Positions 17,169-26,399 of a stretch of 64,000 nucleotides of DNA are shown here, piece by piece. The stretch lies in NCBI RefSeq assembly GCF_013248975.1, contig NZ_JABRWH010000001.1, forward strand, positions 1,550,001 to 1,614,000, in the 5' to 3' direction. Numbering within the stretch: the stretch's first letter is position 1; the number at the start of each line of letters is the position of its first letter. The position numbers and the translations under genes were made by a program. Below the pieces are notes generated by a model, which was not told where the DNA came from, made no database searches, and saw only the letters and a program-made list of their open reading frames with translations. The DNA is from Neobacillus endophyticus. Its GTDB lineage: Bacteria; Bacillota; Bacilli; Bacillales; Cytobacillaceae.

Positions 17169-19256
17169 TCAGGAAGAAAAGGGAGCTGTTAAAAACTTGA
17201 CATAAAAAGTGCTGCCCTCTTTGCTTGTTTGAATTTCAATTTTTGCATTGTGGCGAGCTGCTATAGCGTAACTTACACCTAATCCCAAGCCTGTCCCTTT
17301 TTCCTTGGTAGTGAAGAAGGGGGTGCCTAATTTTTCTAATACCTCAGGCTTAATCCCTTCCCCTTGGTCCCTGAATGCCAGAACCACATCATCCTCTTCC
17401 AAGTACGTTCGTATGGTTAACGTTTTTCCATCTTCCATTGCTTCTAAGCCATTACGGTATAAATTAATAATTAATTGGCGTATCTCATTCCGGTTTAATA
17501 ATAATTCCGGGATCGTCTGAGTATCAATTGTTACATATTTATTTTGGTTAAACGCATCTATTTCAATTAATGGAGCGATATCCAATAGGATGGAATTCAA
17601 ACTTAGCTTCTGCAAATCTGTTGTCTTCGTATTGCTCATCGAAAGAAATTCTGTAATCATCGCATTCGCACGATCCAGTTCCTCAATCATTATATTTAAA
17701 TAATGTCTGTATCTCTCGAAGTCATTTGCTTCCTTTATAATCTGCAGAAAGCCCCGAACGGTTGTCATCGGATTTCTGATCTCATGGCTTATACCTGCTG
17801 CCATCTGTCCTAATAACTCCAGTCCGGATAACCTTTTTAATTCCTTTTCGTATTTCTTTTTTTCCGTAATGTCCTTAATAAGAGCACAGATGCCCTCACC
17901 ATATGGATAAGCTACAATCTCATACCAAGAATCCCTATAGGTAATATGGGATTCAAAATATACTGGGATCCGTTCTATCATCACCTTTTGTAATTCTTTA
18001 TAGATTACGGTATCAACAACCTTAGGGAAAATCGTCCATATATTTTTGCCTAATAGGTCTTGTAATGTTAGTTCATGACGGCAGAAATTTTTATTTATAT
18101 AGGTTATTCTCCAATTCTTATTTAAAGCTATGAATCCGTCAGAGATACTTTCAATTACATTATTTTTCTTCTCTATCGCTACTTCCAGCTGCCTTGTCCT
18201 CTCCTCTATCATTTCTTCAAGCTGGTTCATATATAGCAAGCTTGTTAACGTAGAAGCTGTTGCATCAACGATCGATTGTGACAGCCGAATTTGTGAATTT
18301 GTATAAATACGCCCTTTTTTCTCTTGATCCACAATGGTTATGATCCCTAAAACTTCCCCTATTGAAACCAATGGGATCAAAAATAGACCTTTTACTGAAT
18401 ATTGTCGGCAAATTTCATGATTAAGTCTATGATCCGCCATAACATCAGGAATAAGGACTGATTTCTTGGTTTCGATTACCTTTTGAATCACGGCATCATA
18501 ACATTTGTTTATGTTTAACTTTTCAAATGTCTCATGCCATTCCTTTTTGGCATCTTTACATGAGTGTTCCTTGATGCTGTTGTCTACTTTGGTATCTAGT
18601 ATTTGGATATCCATGCAATTATTATCTAGCGTTTTCTCTAAATAGAAAAAACATTTATCAAGACTGCCTTGTATAGAGGAACACATGGAAAGATCGCGTG
18701 TCACATCAAGTAACAGCTGCTTTTCCGCAATTAAGTTTTCCTTTTGTTTTAAATAATTAGCATTTCGAATTGCCACTGCCGCCATATTCACATAGGCCTC
18801 AACACTTTCAATTTCTGATTGTGTTAAATTCAAAATTACCCCAAAATTGAACAAAAAAACTAGGCCAAATAATTCTTGCTCAAATGAAATCGGCAGAGCT
18901 AATATTGATTTAATTTTAAAGGCCTGAACTAGTACGGGATTGGGCCGTTTATCCTTTGAAGTATCAGATATATAGATGGTTCTCTTTGTTCTAACCAATT
19001 CTTTGGCTAATAGATCACTTTCAGGATCAATGATCATCGTATCAAGTGTCAATCCATTTATGGTATCCGGTTTTCCAGCGTATCCTCTAAATGTCCCATC
19101 CTCCATTGGCAAATAAATACCGACAGCATCGCATTGGACAATTTCCTCAGATATGGCAGTAGTTACATGTTCTAACACTTCACGTAACTCCTGCTTGGAA
19201 TTAATTAACTTTGTTATATTTGCAAGTCGTGAATATCTCGTTTGAGCACCTAACAT
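17169..19256 (-). CDS. Cytoplasmic GAF-GAF-PAS sensor histidine kinase
   Basis: 695 residues without membrane helices. Two GAF-like domains occupy about 20-170 and 185-345, a coiled linker (MEEMIEERTRQLEVAIEKK-type) follows at about 345-370, then a PAS domain (about 372-460), HisKA with AAGISHEIRNPMTTVRGFLQ (His about 480) and HATPase with NLYRNGLEAME, FRDQGEGI and GTGLGLGVSYAIAARH. The layout resembles phosphorelay kinases of Bacillaceae that phosphorylate Spo0F. No regulator gene is beside it. ATG with GGAG about 10 bases upstream. The GAF domains suggest sensing of a small molecule, which cannot be named from sequence. Confidence 0.9.
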   Translation of the reverse strand: MLGAQTRYSRLANITKLINSKQELREVLEHVTTAISEEIVQCDAVGIYLPMEDGTFRGYAGKPDTINGLTLDTMIIDPESDLLAKELVRTKRTIYISDTSKDKRPNPVLVQAFKIKSILALPISFEQELFGLVFLFNFGVILNLTQSEIESVEAYVNMAAVAIRNANYLKQKENLIAEKQLLLDVTRDLSMCSSIQGSLDKCFFYLEKTLDNNCMDIQILDTKVDNSIKEHSCKDAKKEWHETFEKLNINKCYDAVIQKVIETKKSVLIPDVMADHRLNHEICRQYSVKGLFLIPLVSIGEVLGIITIVDQEKKGRIYTNSQIRLSQSIVDATASTLTSLLYMNQLEEMIEERTRQLEVAIEKKNNVIESISDGFIALNKNWRITYINKNFCRHELTLQDLLGKNIWTIFPKVVDTVIYKELQKVMIERIPVYFESHITYRDSWYEIVAYPYGEGICALIKDITEKKKYEKELKRLSGLELLGQMAAGISHEIRNPMTTVRGFLQIIKEANDFERYRHYLNIMIEELDRANAMITEFLSMSNTKTTDLQKLSLNSILLDIAPLIEIDAFNQNKYVTIDTQTIPELLLNRNEIRQLIINLYRNGLEAMEDGKTLTIRTYLEEDDVVLAFRDQGEGIKPEVLEKLGTPFFTTKEKGTGLGLGVSYAIAARHNAKIEIQTSKEGSTFYVKFLTAPFSS

Positions 19257-19427
19257 TTTTATTAACTCCGTCCCACTGTATAATCAGCTTTTCTATTTCA
19301 TTACAGCTTTCCTACTCAAACAATATTTTAAAGTAATTTCCAAAAACTTTCTATCCATCTATTCAAAATTGATTGTCTCAAATTCGCTTGTGTAATGTTT
19401 TATATTTTTGAAAAAGGACATAAATAA

Positions 19428-19481
19428 AAGCATCTTAAAGGAGGTTGGCAAACTTCGATCAACAGCCCCATAAAGATGCTT
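19428..19481 (-). terminator. Terminator of mqo
   Basis: AAGCATCTT (19428-19436) pairs with AAGATGCTT (19473-19481), just beyond the mqo stop codon. Confidence 0.65.
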
Positions 19482-19492
19482 ATCTAATATAT

Positions 19493-21046
19493 TTATACAG
19501 TTACAGTTTCCAGCTCTATATTACGTTCCTCATTTGCTGCATCACTTGACGGCACGTGTTTGCTAAGGCCAAGCGAAAATGCGGTAGAGGCATGAATTTC
19601 TTTGAAAAGGTCCGGATTTTCAGCAAGTGACACGCCATAGGAAGGAATCATTTCTATTATTTTTGGCTCCCACTCTTTAAAATGCTGCGGGAAGCATTTT
19701 TTCATAACTTCAAGCATTACATTAACGGCTGTAGAAGCACCTGGAGAAGCACCTAGTAATGCGGCGATTGATCCATCAGCGGCACTAATCACTTCCGTAC
19801 CAAATTGAAGTGTTCCTTTTCCTTCTTTTACAGTATCCTTAATCACTTGTACTCGCTGTCCCGCTACTATGATATCCCAATCTTCACTTTTTGCATTCGG
19901 AACAAATTCCCTTAACTCTTCGATTCGCTGTTCTTTTGATAGCATAAGTTGTTGAATCAGGTATTTAGTTAATGGAATGTTTTTTGTACCTGCTGCCAGC
20001 ATCGTTAGGACATTATATGGTTTTACGGAGTCTAGTAAATCAAACATAGAGCCCGTTTTTAGGAACTTCGGCGAAAAGCCGGCAAACGGTCCAAATAGCA
20101 ATGATTTTTTGTTGTCAATATAACGTGTGTCAAGGTGCGGCACAGACATTGGAGGTGCACCAACTGCAGCTTTACCGTATACTTTTGCATGATGCTGTTC
20201 GACCACTTCCGGATTGTTACAGACCAGAAATAGTCCGCTTACTGGGAATCCCCCTACATTTTTACTTTCAGGAATACCAGTTTTCTGCAGTAAAGGCAGG
20301 CTTCCGCCACCACCGCCGATAAAGACGAATTTCGCCGTATGACGTTCGACTTCACCTTTATCATTTCTTACTTTTAATTCCCACAATCCGTCGCTCGTAC
20401 GTTTCAAATCTTCAACTTGATGCTTGTATTTCATTTTAACATTTTTACTCTTCAAGTGGTCAACCAACATACGTGTTAAAGCACCAAAATTGACATCGGT
20501 TCCAGAGTCGATTTTCGTAGCGGCAATAGGCTCCTTGGATGTGCGGCCATCCATAATCAGTGGAATCCATTCCTGAAGTTTTTTTGAATCCTCAGAAAAT
20601 TCCATCCCTTCAAACAGAGGATTGTTCGAAAGCGCTTCAAAACGTTTTTTCAAAAAAGTAACATTATTTTCCCCTTGGACAAGACTCATATGAGGCAGTG
20701 GCATGATAAAATCCTGTGGATTACGGATCAGATTGCTGTTAACAAGATATGCCCAAAACTGTCTGGAAACCTGGAACTGTTCATTAATTTGAATAGCTTT
20801 ACTAATGTCTATTGATCCATCTGGTTTTTCGACTGTGTAATTAAGTTCACATAGTGCAGCATGCCCCGTTCCCGCATTATTCCATTCGTTAGAACTTTCT
20901 TCCCCTGCCTTATAGAGCTTCTCAAAAACTGTCATTTCCCATTCCGGTGCTAATTCTTTCAGAAGTGTCCCTAAAGTCGCACTCATGATTCCAGCACCAA
21001 TTAAGATAACATCTGTTTTAGTTTGTCTGCTACTCATTTTTCCCAT
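19493..21046 (-). CDS. mqo: Malate:quinone oxidoreductase
   Basis: 517 residues, the usual Mqo size. The FAD-binding loop [14 protein letters not shown] is at about 13-26. Family blocks [19 protein letters not shown] (about 54-72), [18 protein letters not shown] (about 175), [21 protein letters not shown] and FPVSGLFLV (about 250-280), and [20 protein letters not shown] near the end are present. It is a peripheral membrane flavoprotein that oxidises malate to oxaloacetate and passes electrons to menaquinone, bypassing NAD-linked malate dehydrogenase. Two ATGs (21046 and 21037) are possible. A weak cre-like site lies just upstream. Confidence 0.96.
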   Translation of the reverse strand: MGKMSSRQTKTDVILIGAGIMSATLGTLLKELAPEWEMTVFEKLYKAGEESSNEWNNAGTGHAALCELNYTVEKPDGSIDISKAIQINEQFQVSRQFWAYLVNSNLIRNPQDFIMPLPHMSLVQGENNVTFLKKRFEALSNNPLFEGMEFSEDSKKLQEWIPLIMDGRTSKEPIAATKIDSGTDVNFGALTRMLVDHLKSKNVKMKYKHQVEDLKRTSDGLWELKVRNDKGEVERHTAKFVFIGGGGGSLPLLQKTGIPESKNVGGFPVSGLFLVCNNPEVVEQHHAKVYGKAAVGAPPMSVPHLDTRYIDNKKSLLFGPFAGFSPKFLKTGSMFDLLDSVKPYNVLTMLAAGTKNIPLTKYLIQQLMLSKEQRIEELREFVPNAKSEDWDIIVAGQRVQVIKDTVKEGKGTLQFGTEVISAADGSIAALLGASPGASTAVNVMLEVMKKCFPQHFKEWEPKIIEMIPSYGVSLAENPDLFKEIHASTAFSLGLSKHVPSSDAANEERNIELETVTV

Positions 21047-21075
21047 CCTCTTACCCCTTAGATTTGCAGAAAGGA

Positions 21076-21089
21076 TGTAAGCGCTCTTG
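21076..21089 (-). promoter_or_regulatory. Possible cre-like site upstream of mqo
   Basis: TGTAAGCGCTCTTG fits the CcpA cre consensus at 12 of 14 positions, with the last two bases off. It lies 30 bases before the mqo start. Confidence 0.35.
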
Positions 21090-21396
21090 CTTTGGTGTTA
21101 CAGCAAGTAAGGGCGCGGCTCGTCACACACCTTTTCTGATCAATTAACCTATTTATAGTTTATCACTATTATTACGAGATTAAAATATTTACGATTATTT
21201 GATAGCTATAAAACTATGTAAAAGATGGTAGATAATGGGTGGACTATCTAAAGATTTTTAGAAAAACTAAATAGAAAAGCGTGACAGAAGCAATAAAGGA
21301 AATGGTCAATGAGGTGAACATTGGAAATATTTTAAATGGATTATATTTCATCATTTTGAAAATAAAGATATCTATACCATAAAATTTAAAATCAAG

Positions 21397-21423
21397 TAAA
21401 CTTTTGAAATTTTTAACCGATAT
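21397..21423 (+). promoter_or_regulatory. SigD (sigma-28) promoter of the flagellin gene
   Basis: TAAA at 21397-21400 and ACCGATAT at 21416-21423, separated by 15 bases, match the motility sigma factor consensus TAAA-N15-GCCGATAW with one mismatch. Transcription would begin near 21430, giving a leader of about 85 bases. Confidence 0.8.
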
Positions 21424-21433
21424 TATTTAAATC

Positions 21434-21491
21434 TGTATACACTGTTTTAAACGTATAGATATGTGGAGAGTATCCACTTCACATGTATACA
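21434..21491 (+). promoter_or_regulatory. Palindromic leader of the flagellin mRNA
   Basis: TGTATAC (21434-21440) pairs with GTATACA (21485-21491), enclosing a stem GTGGA/TCCAC (21463-21477) that alternatively pairs ATGTG with CACAT. The structure ends a few bases before the AAGGAGG ribosome site. In B. subtilis the flagellin leader is bound by CsrA at a hairpin and at the ribosome site; a similar role here is a guess. Confidence 0.5.
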
Positions 21492-21516
21492 GGAAATTTA
21501 AGGAGGTGAACTAACC

Positions 21517-23223
21517 ATGATTATTAATCATAACAGTACTGCTCTTAACACACTTCGTCAGTTGAACATTAACAGTAACAACCAGGCTAAATCCATGCAA
21601 AAACTTTCTTCTGGTCTTCGTATCAATACTGCTGCCGATGATGCTGCCGGACTAGCAATATCCGAAAACATGCGTGGACAAATTAGGGGACTTGCCCAAG
21701 CAACTAGGAATGCTCAAGATGGAATTTCTATGTTACAAACTGCTGATGGTGCACTTAGTGAAACTCAATCTCTGTTACAGCGTGGCAGAGAATTGTCTGT
21801 ACAAGCTTCTAATGATACGAATACTGCTCAAGATCGCCAAAGCATTCAGGCTGAAATGGATCAAATCACTAAACAGATTGACCGTATTTCTAGTTCGACA
21901 CAGTTTAATACTATCAACCTACTAAATGTATCTTCAGCCTCAGCATCCTCTCAGCAAAACGCTTTAGACGGGCTGCAAAAGGGATGGCTGCAGGCGGCTG
22001 TAGACCTCGTCCAAAAAACTTATGGTATTGGTGGTAACGGCCAAACGATCAATGTTGTATTGGATAATAGTATTGATGGCCCTGGGGGAACTCTCGCCTA
22101 TGTATCAGACAGTTTTGTTCCAGGAGTACCTGGCCCAGGAAGTAATTTGCAATTACACATTGATTTATCTGATTTTAATAATTCCGCTTTCCCCGATGGA
22201 GGATCACCCATTGCATTTGACCGGGTATTGGCACACGAAATGACCCATGCAGCAATGGATGCTAGCATCAATGTAGCTACTGGTATGCCAACTTGGTTCA
22301 TGGAGGGTTCGGCTGAAGCGACTATAGGTGCTGATGAACGTTTATCTGCGGACCTAACAGCAGTAGGCGGCGCACAAAATTTAGCTAATTTAATTGGTAA
22401 TGGAACTACTACATGGACCCAAGATTCACAGCACTATTCTATGGGGTATGCAGCAGTCCGTTATATGGATTCCAAAATAAAGGCTGCAGGCGGCACCGGA
22501 GTTAAAGATCTCATCAATTACATGAAAGCAGATACGACTAAAACTCTCGACGATGCCATTACTAATGCTACACATGGCGCATTTGCCAATTTGAGTGACT
22601 TTGTAACAAAGTTTACATCTAATGCTCCTGGCGGAGGAGTAGATTACATCACTAACCAGCTTATTCCGAACCTAGGCAATGCAGATACCGGGGCGTTAAC
22701 TGGTTCTGATGCAACTGGGAACATTGCCAATTTGAAAGATAATCAAACGATTGTCGATGAAACACCTTATGGCACAACAAATAATACAGTTACTACTTAT
22801 AATGTTATTTGGCCAACGATCACTGCATCTAATAATGGGCCCAAAATCCATATTGGTGCTAACAGTAATGAAAATATGAGTGTGAATCTGTTTGATGCTT
22901 CTGCTAAAGCATTAGGAGTAGATTCAATCGATGTTGTAAACAATGCTCAAGCAGCCATTAAAAAGTTTGATGCTGGTATTCAAACAGTGTCTAATTATAG
23001 AGCAACCATGGGTGCATTACAAAATCGTTTAGAACATGTACTATCTGTCAATCAACAATCTGAAGAAAACCTAACAGATGCTGAATCACGTATCCGTGAC
23101 GTAGATATGGCGAAAGAAATGATGAATCAATCTAAATCGAGCATTCTTGCTCAAGCAGCTCAAACCATGCTTGCACAGGCAACCCAACAACCCCAACAAG
23201 TCCTTCAATTGCTTCGTGCATAA
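21517..23223 (+). CDS. Proteolytic flagellin (flagellinolysin): flagellin with an inserted zinc metallopeptidase domain
   Basis: 568 residues in one frame. Residues 1-140 are a normal flagellin N-terminus (start MIINHNSTALNTLRQL, SSGLRINTAADDAAGLAISE, QDGISMLQTADGAL). Residues about 460-568 are the matching C-terminus (DAESRIRDVDMAKEMMNQSKSSILAQAAQTMLAQA-type heptads ending QVLQLLRA). The variable middle is replaced by a peptidase: HEMTH at 240-244 supplies two zinc histidines and the catalytic Glu, and WFMEGSAEA (260-268) supplies a probable third zinc ligand (Glu263 or Glu267). The peptidase part spans about 145-375. Such proteins are known as flagellinolysins and form enzymatically active filaments. 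It has its own SigD promoter and strong AAGGAGGTGA site, but no flagellar genes adjoin, so it is an extra, orphan flagellin. No signal peptide is present; export would be by the flagellar type III route. Confidence 0.93.
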   Translation: MIINHNSTALNTLRQLNINSNNQAKSMQKLSSGLRINTAADDAAGLAISENMRGQIRGLAQATRNAQDGISMLQTADGALSETQSLLQRGRELSVQASNDTNTAQDRQSIQAEMDQITKQIDRISSSTQFNTINLLNVSSASASSQQNALDGLQKGWLQAAVDLVQKTYGIGGNGQTINVVLDNSIDGPGGTLAYVSDSFVPGVPGPGSNLQLHIDLSDFNNSAFPDGGSPIAFDRVLAHEMTHAAMDASINVATGMPTWFMEGSAEATIGADERLSADLTAVGGAQNLANLIGNGTTTWTQDSQHYSMGYAAVRYMDSKIKAAGGTGVKDLINYMKADTTKTLDDAITNATHGAFANLSDFVTKFTSNAPGGGVDYITNQLIPNLGNADTGALTGSDATGNIANLKDNQTIVDETPYGTTNNTVTTYNVIWPTITASNNGPKIHIGANSNENMSVNLFDASAKALGVDSIDVVNNAQAAIKKFDAGIQTVSNYRATMGALQNRLEHVLSVNQQSEENLTDAESRIRDVDMAKEMMNQSKSSILAQAAQTMLAQATQQPQQVLQLLRA

Positions 23224-23225
23224 CG

Positions 23226-23252
23226 CCCCCCCCCCCCTAAAGGGGGGTTATT
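23226..23252 (+). terminator. Terminator of the flagellin gene with a C12 run
   Basis: Twelve consecutive C (23226-23237) face GGGGGG (23242-23247) across a TAAA loop, followed by TTATTTT. The long homopolymer is unusual and prone to slippage or sequencing error. Confidence 0.75.
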
Positions 23253-23344
23253 TTGTGTAATAAAGGTACCCTTAAGTCCAGTTATTGTCCATTTTTCCCC
23301 TTCCAAACAAAAACCTCATCTGCAGAATGTACATTAAACCCAAC

Positions 23345-23830
23345 TTATTTTCCCTTTTTACAAGTTTTTTCATGTTCAAGCAACCATTCTTTCCTCCACA
23401 AGCCTCCTGCATAACCGGTCAATTTCCCATTTGACCCGATTACTCTGTGACATGGAATGACGATGCTTAACTTGTTTCTCCCATTTGCACTTCCTACAGC
23501 TCTGATGGCTTTTTCATTTCCAATAGAAACGGCAATATCCTTATAGGATCCCGTTTCCGCGAAAGGAATTTCTATTAAAGCGTTCCATACTGTTTTTTGA
23601 AAATCTGTCCCTTCGAATTGATATGGGAAGGTAAATTCATAGCGGGAGCCTTTAAAATATTCGTCAAGTTGGTTATAGCACTCTGCTAGAACCGGAGGAG
23701 TTTCAGCCTGTAAATGATTCAGCTTTTTACTCTCTTCAGTGAACAAAATAGAGCTGATCGCCTCTTTAGTACCGATTATTTCGATCACGCCAATTGGTGA
23801 TTCATAGTCTAATTTATATTTTTTTGTCAT
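23345..23830 (-). CDS. ogt: Methylated-DNA-protein cysteine methyltransferase (O6-alkylguanine repair)
   Basis: 161 residues. The helix-turn-helix TGSYKDIAVSIGNEKAIRAVGSANGRN precedes the active-site motif IPCHRVIGSNGKLTGYAGGLWRKEWLLEHE, whose cysteine takes the alkyl group irreversibly. The start ATG at 23830 has GGAGG 7 bases upstream; the frame continues further upstream without support. It is the last gene of the adaA-alkA-ogt operon and overlaps the end of alkA, so expression is probably induced with adaA on alkylation damage. It could equally be called adaB. Confidence 0.95.
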   Translation of the reverse strand: MTKKYKLDYESPIGVIEIIGTKEAISSILFTEESKKLNHLQAETPPVLAECYNQLDEYFKGSRYEFTFPYQFEGTDFQKTVWNALIEIPFAETGSYKDIAVSIGNEKAIRAVGSANGRNKLSIVIPCHRVIGSNGKLTGYAGGLWRKEWLLEHEKTCKKGK

Positions 23831-24731
23831 ATAAGGACCTCCAAAGATAAAAGGTAGCATACGCCTGCCACCCTTCCCAGCCTGCTGCATATTCTTTAAT
23901 TTCGTCTATAGTCGGTTTCCTCTCAAGGTCTAAAAGATTTTTTAATGCATGATGAAGTCCGACATCCGTAATTGGGAAGGAAGAGGTATAGTGCAGGCAT
24001 TTCATCATCACATAGTCTGCCGTCCACGCCCCGATCCCTCTTATCCTCATTAATGTTTTTTGTATTTGCTGACCATCTTTTTTCTGAAGCAATAATTCTT
24101 TTGTTAATTCACCACTTGTCATCGCTTTAGCGATATCAATGATATATTCAGCCTTCCGGGTCGTAAATTGAAGCTTCCTTAAATCATCTACATGTATGGA
24201 AGCTATTTTCTCAAATGAGGGGAAAAGCCAAAATGTTTCTCCTTCGAAAGTGAGACTTTCACCATATTGTTCAACAAAGCGTTTCTTTAATGTATAAGCA
24301 AATGTTAAATTGATTTGCTGCCCCATAATCGCCCATACTAACGCTTCGAATAGATCAGGGATGCACATAATCCGTAATCCATCATATTTCTGGGCAAGTG
24401 TCTTTAAAACTTTATCCTGACTAGCCATTTGATAAAATCCCACTAATTCCTGATCCAAATCAAACCATTCCCAGATATACTCTGCCACTTTTTTACGACA
24501 GTCAATGGAAGGGGCGTTTATCGGAAATTCAACCTTGATGGTTGGATCGGTAGACCCAATTTTACATAAAATCAAAGATTCATTAACTTTGATTAGTTTA
24601 TATAAAGAGCCTTCTTTCGTTTGATGAAGCACTTCCTGGTCAGACCTGCCTAAAAAAATTAAACACTCTTCAAAATTAAATTCCTTTGGAAGATTCAACT
24701 CCAAATAAGTTTCATGATCAATCCAATTCAT
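23814..24731 (-). CDS. alkA: DNA-3-methyladenine glycosylase II (AlkA family)
   Basis: 305 residues. The helix-hairpin-helix-GPD core is clear: LRIMCIPDLFEALVWAIMGQQINLTFA (about 125-150), MRIRGIGAWTADYVMMKCL (about 230) and the catalytic aspartate in FPITDVGLHHAL (about 256). It removes alkylated bases such as 3-methyladenine, starting base excision repair. The ATG at 24731 overlaps the end of adaA by 14 bases and has AAAGGA upstream; a GTG at 24755 is less likely. The gene ends inside the start region of ogt, so the three are translationally linked. Confidence 0.93.
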   Translation of the reverse strand: MNWIDHETYLELNLPKEFNFEECLIFLGRSDQEVLHQTKEGSLYKLIKVNESLILCKIGSTDPTIKVEFPINAPSIDCRKKVAEYIWEWFDLDQELVGFYQMASQDKVLKTLAQKYDGLRIMCIPDLFEALVWAIMGQQINLTFAYTLKKRFVEQYGESLTFEGETFWLFPSFEKIASIHVDDLRKLQFTTRKAEYIIDIAKAMTSGELTKELLLQKKDGQQIQKTLMRIRGIGAWTADYVMMKCLHYTSSFPITDVGLHHALKNLLDLERKPTIDEIKEYAAGWEGWQAYATFYLWRSLYDKKI

Positions 24732-25290
24732 AAAGGAGTTCCTTTCGGTATTCACTAGGTGAACAGTTTTTCAGGCTACGAAACACTTTGTAAAAATTGG
24801 AGGAGCTTTGGAAGCCCACTTCATAGCAAATCTCAAGATTCGTTAGGGTTGTGGATTTTAGAAGGTTGGTTGCTTTATCGATGCGTATTTTTTCTAAATA
24901 AGTCCGCGGTGTCTCAGATGTTTCTTGTTTAAATAAGCGTTCCAAATAATAGGGACTTAAGCCGACTTGATCCGCTATATCTTTTAATATCAAATTTTGT
25001 TTATAATGATTGACCAGGAACGTAATGATATTTTTGACAACCGCCATATTTGGGGATTGCTCTACTTCCGGCTGGCATCTTTTACAAGGACGATAACCAG
25101 CTTTTTCAACTTCGTTTATGTCATAGTAAAATTCAACATTTATTTTCTTGGGCTTTCTTGATCTGCAGGAAGGGCGGCAGTATATTTTAGTTGTTTTAAC
25201 TGCCGTAAAAAATAGCCCATCATATTTACGATCACATGCAATGATTTTCTCCCACATCTCTTCAAATGTAAGATTGATATTCGCCATCAT
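24718..25290 (-). CDS. adaA: AdaA, methylphosphotriester-DNA methyltransferase and transcriptional activator
   Basis: 190 residues in two domains. The N-terminal zinc site has four cysteines in YCRPSCRSRKP (about 37-47) and RPCKRCQPE (about 67-75), one of which accepts methyl groups from damaged backbone phosphates. The C-terminal AraC-type helix-turn-helix (LKDIADQVGLSPYYLERLFKQETSETPRTYLEKIR and EVGFQSSSNFYKVF) then activates the ada operon. The lengths and order match B. subtilis AdaA. First gene of a three-gene repair operon with overlapping junctions. Confidence 0.94.
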   Translation of the reverse strand: MMANINLTFEEMWEKIIACDRKYDGLFFTAVKTTKIYCRPSCRSRKPKKINVEFYYDINEVEKAGYRPCKRCQPEVEQSPNMAVVKNIITFLVNHYKQNLILKDIADQVGLSPYYLERLFKQETSETPRTYLEKIRIDKATNLLKSTTLTNLEICYEVGFQSSSNFYKVFRSLKNCSPSEYRKELLYELD

Positions 25291-25744
25291 GTCACTTCAC
25301 GATCCTTTCTGCACTGGTGCACAAATTGGATTTACCAGCCTTCTTTTCTAAATAAGTTAGATAGGGCATTTCCAAACTAAAACGTTTTACACCTAATTCT
25401 TTAAGCTTATTACAATTCGTTACTTCTGGTAAAGATTATAAATATAGTTGGGAACTAACCTTCATTGTGATTCCTCAAAATAATTTTTCAGTGAAGATTA
25501 CTCAGATTGATTGGACCCATTTTAACAAGTTATTACCCTTCATTTCGTCCTCATTCTTGCTCTTATGGTCTGTTTTTAAACGATAAAAAAGTGAAGCCAC
25601 CATGTGCTCCACTTCTAAAAAGTCTATTAGAAAAACCTCATTGCCGAGTATAAGAGGGATTTTTCAAAAAATAAGGCGCCCTTCGTTAAAACCCTTTTAT
25701 TAAAATCCAATTCTGTCACCATTTAGATTGCATTTAGATTGCAT
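25291..25744. other. Non-coding stretch
   Basis: No supportable gene. An open frame without a start codon runs from about 25358 to 25583 and resembles nothing familiar. An imperfect hairpin (AAGTG.AG with CT.CACTT, about 25590-25616) may be a terminator. Confidence 0.3.
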
Positions 25745-26083
25745 TTATACCTTTTTCACAAATTCAGACTTTAATTTCATAGCTCCAAAGCCCTCAATTT
25801 TGCAATCAATATCATGATCGCCTTCAACTAAACGGATATTCTTAACTTTTGTTCCTAATTTTAGGATTGACGAACTTCCTTTTACTTTTAGGTCTTTAAT
25901 TATTGTGACAGTATCACCATCGTTTAAGACATTTCCATTTGCATCTTTAATAATCCTTTGGTCCTCGCTATTTTCCTTCTCTGATTCTAGAGTCCACTCA
26001 TGAGCACATTCAGGGCAAATAAGTAAATTCCCATCTTCATAAGTATATTCTGAATTACATTTTGGACACTTTGGTAAATTAGG
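25745..26083 (-). CDS. yjdM: PhnA/YjdM-family zinc-ribbon protein
   Basis: 112 residues, exactly the family's usual length when started at the ATG at 26083 (GGAGG about 10 bases upstream). The N-terminal zinc ribbon has CPKC and CPEC pairs (residues about 6-30) followed by HEWTLE. The PhnA domain follows: [39 protein letters not shown] and [23 protein letters not shown]. Despite the old name it is not established as a phosphonate enzyme; the function is unknown. It stands alone. Confidence 0.92.
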   Translation of the reverse strand, partial: PNLPKCPKCNSEYTYEDGNLLICPECAHEWTLESEKENSEDQRIIKDANGNVLNDGDTVTIIKDLKVKGSSSILKLGTKVKNIRLVEGDHDIDCKIEGFGAMKLKSEFVKKV

Positions 26084-26399
26084 CATATCTAAGATTCCTC
26101 CATTGTTTATTTCCTTATATAAATTAATCATTTATTTTAAAGAAATACTAGAGGGAGTTTTTCGAAACCGCTTTTATTTATAGTACTGTTCACCGAAATG
26201 TACCAAAATGAGTTTTTTCCTAGGGGTAAATTCTTATTTATATGGTTGATTAACTGTTGATGAGGTGTATTTTTAATTTTAATAATTAAAAATTCCTAGG
26301 AAATTTAGCGTAATTTGTTTAATGGTAATTATTGAATATACTGAATTTTATAAATTATAATAAGTTTTGGATTAACTATTTTATGAGGAGGAATAGAGG

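Noticed and set aside
21517..23223. Assembly chimera of a flagellin and a peptidase gene
   Set aside because: The frame is continuous, codon use is uniform, both flagellin ends match, and this fusion architecture is an established family.
25358..25583. Open frame of about 75 codons
   Set aside because: No start codon and no family resemblance.
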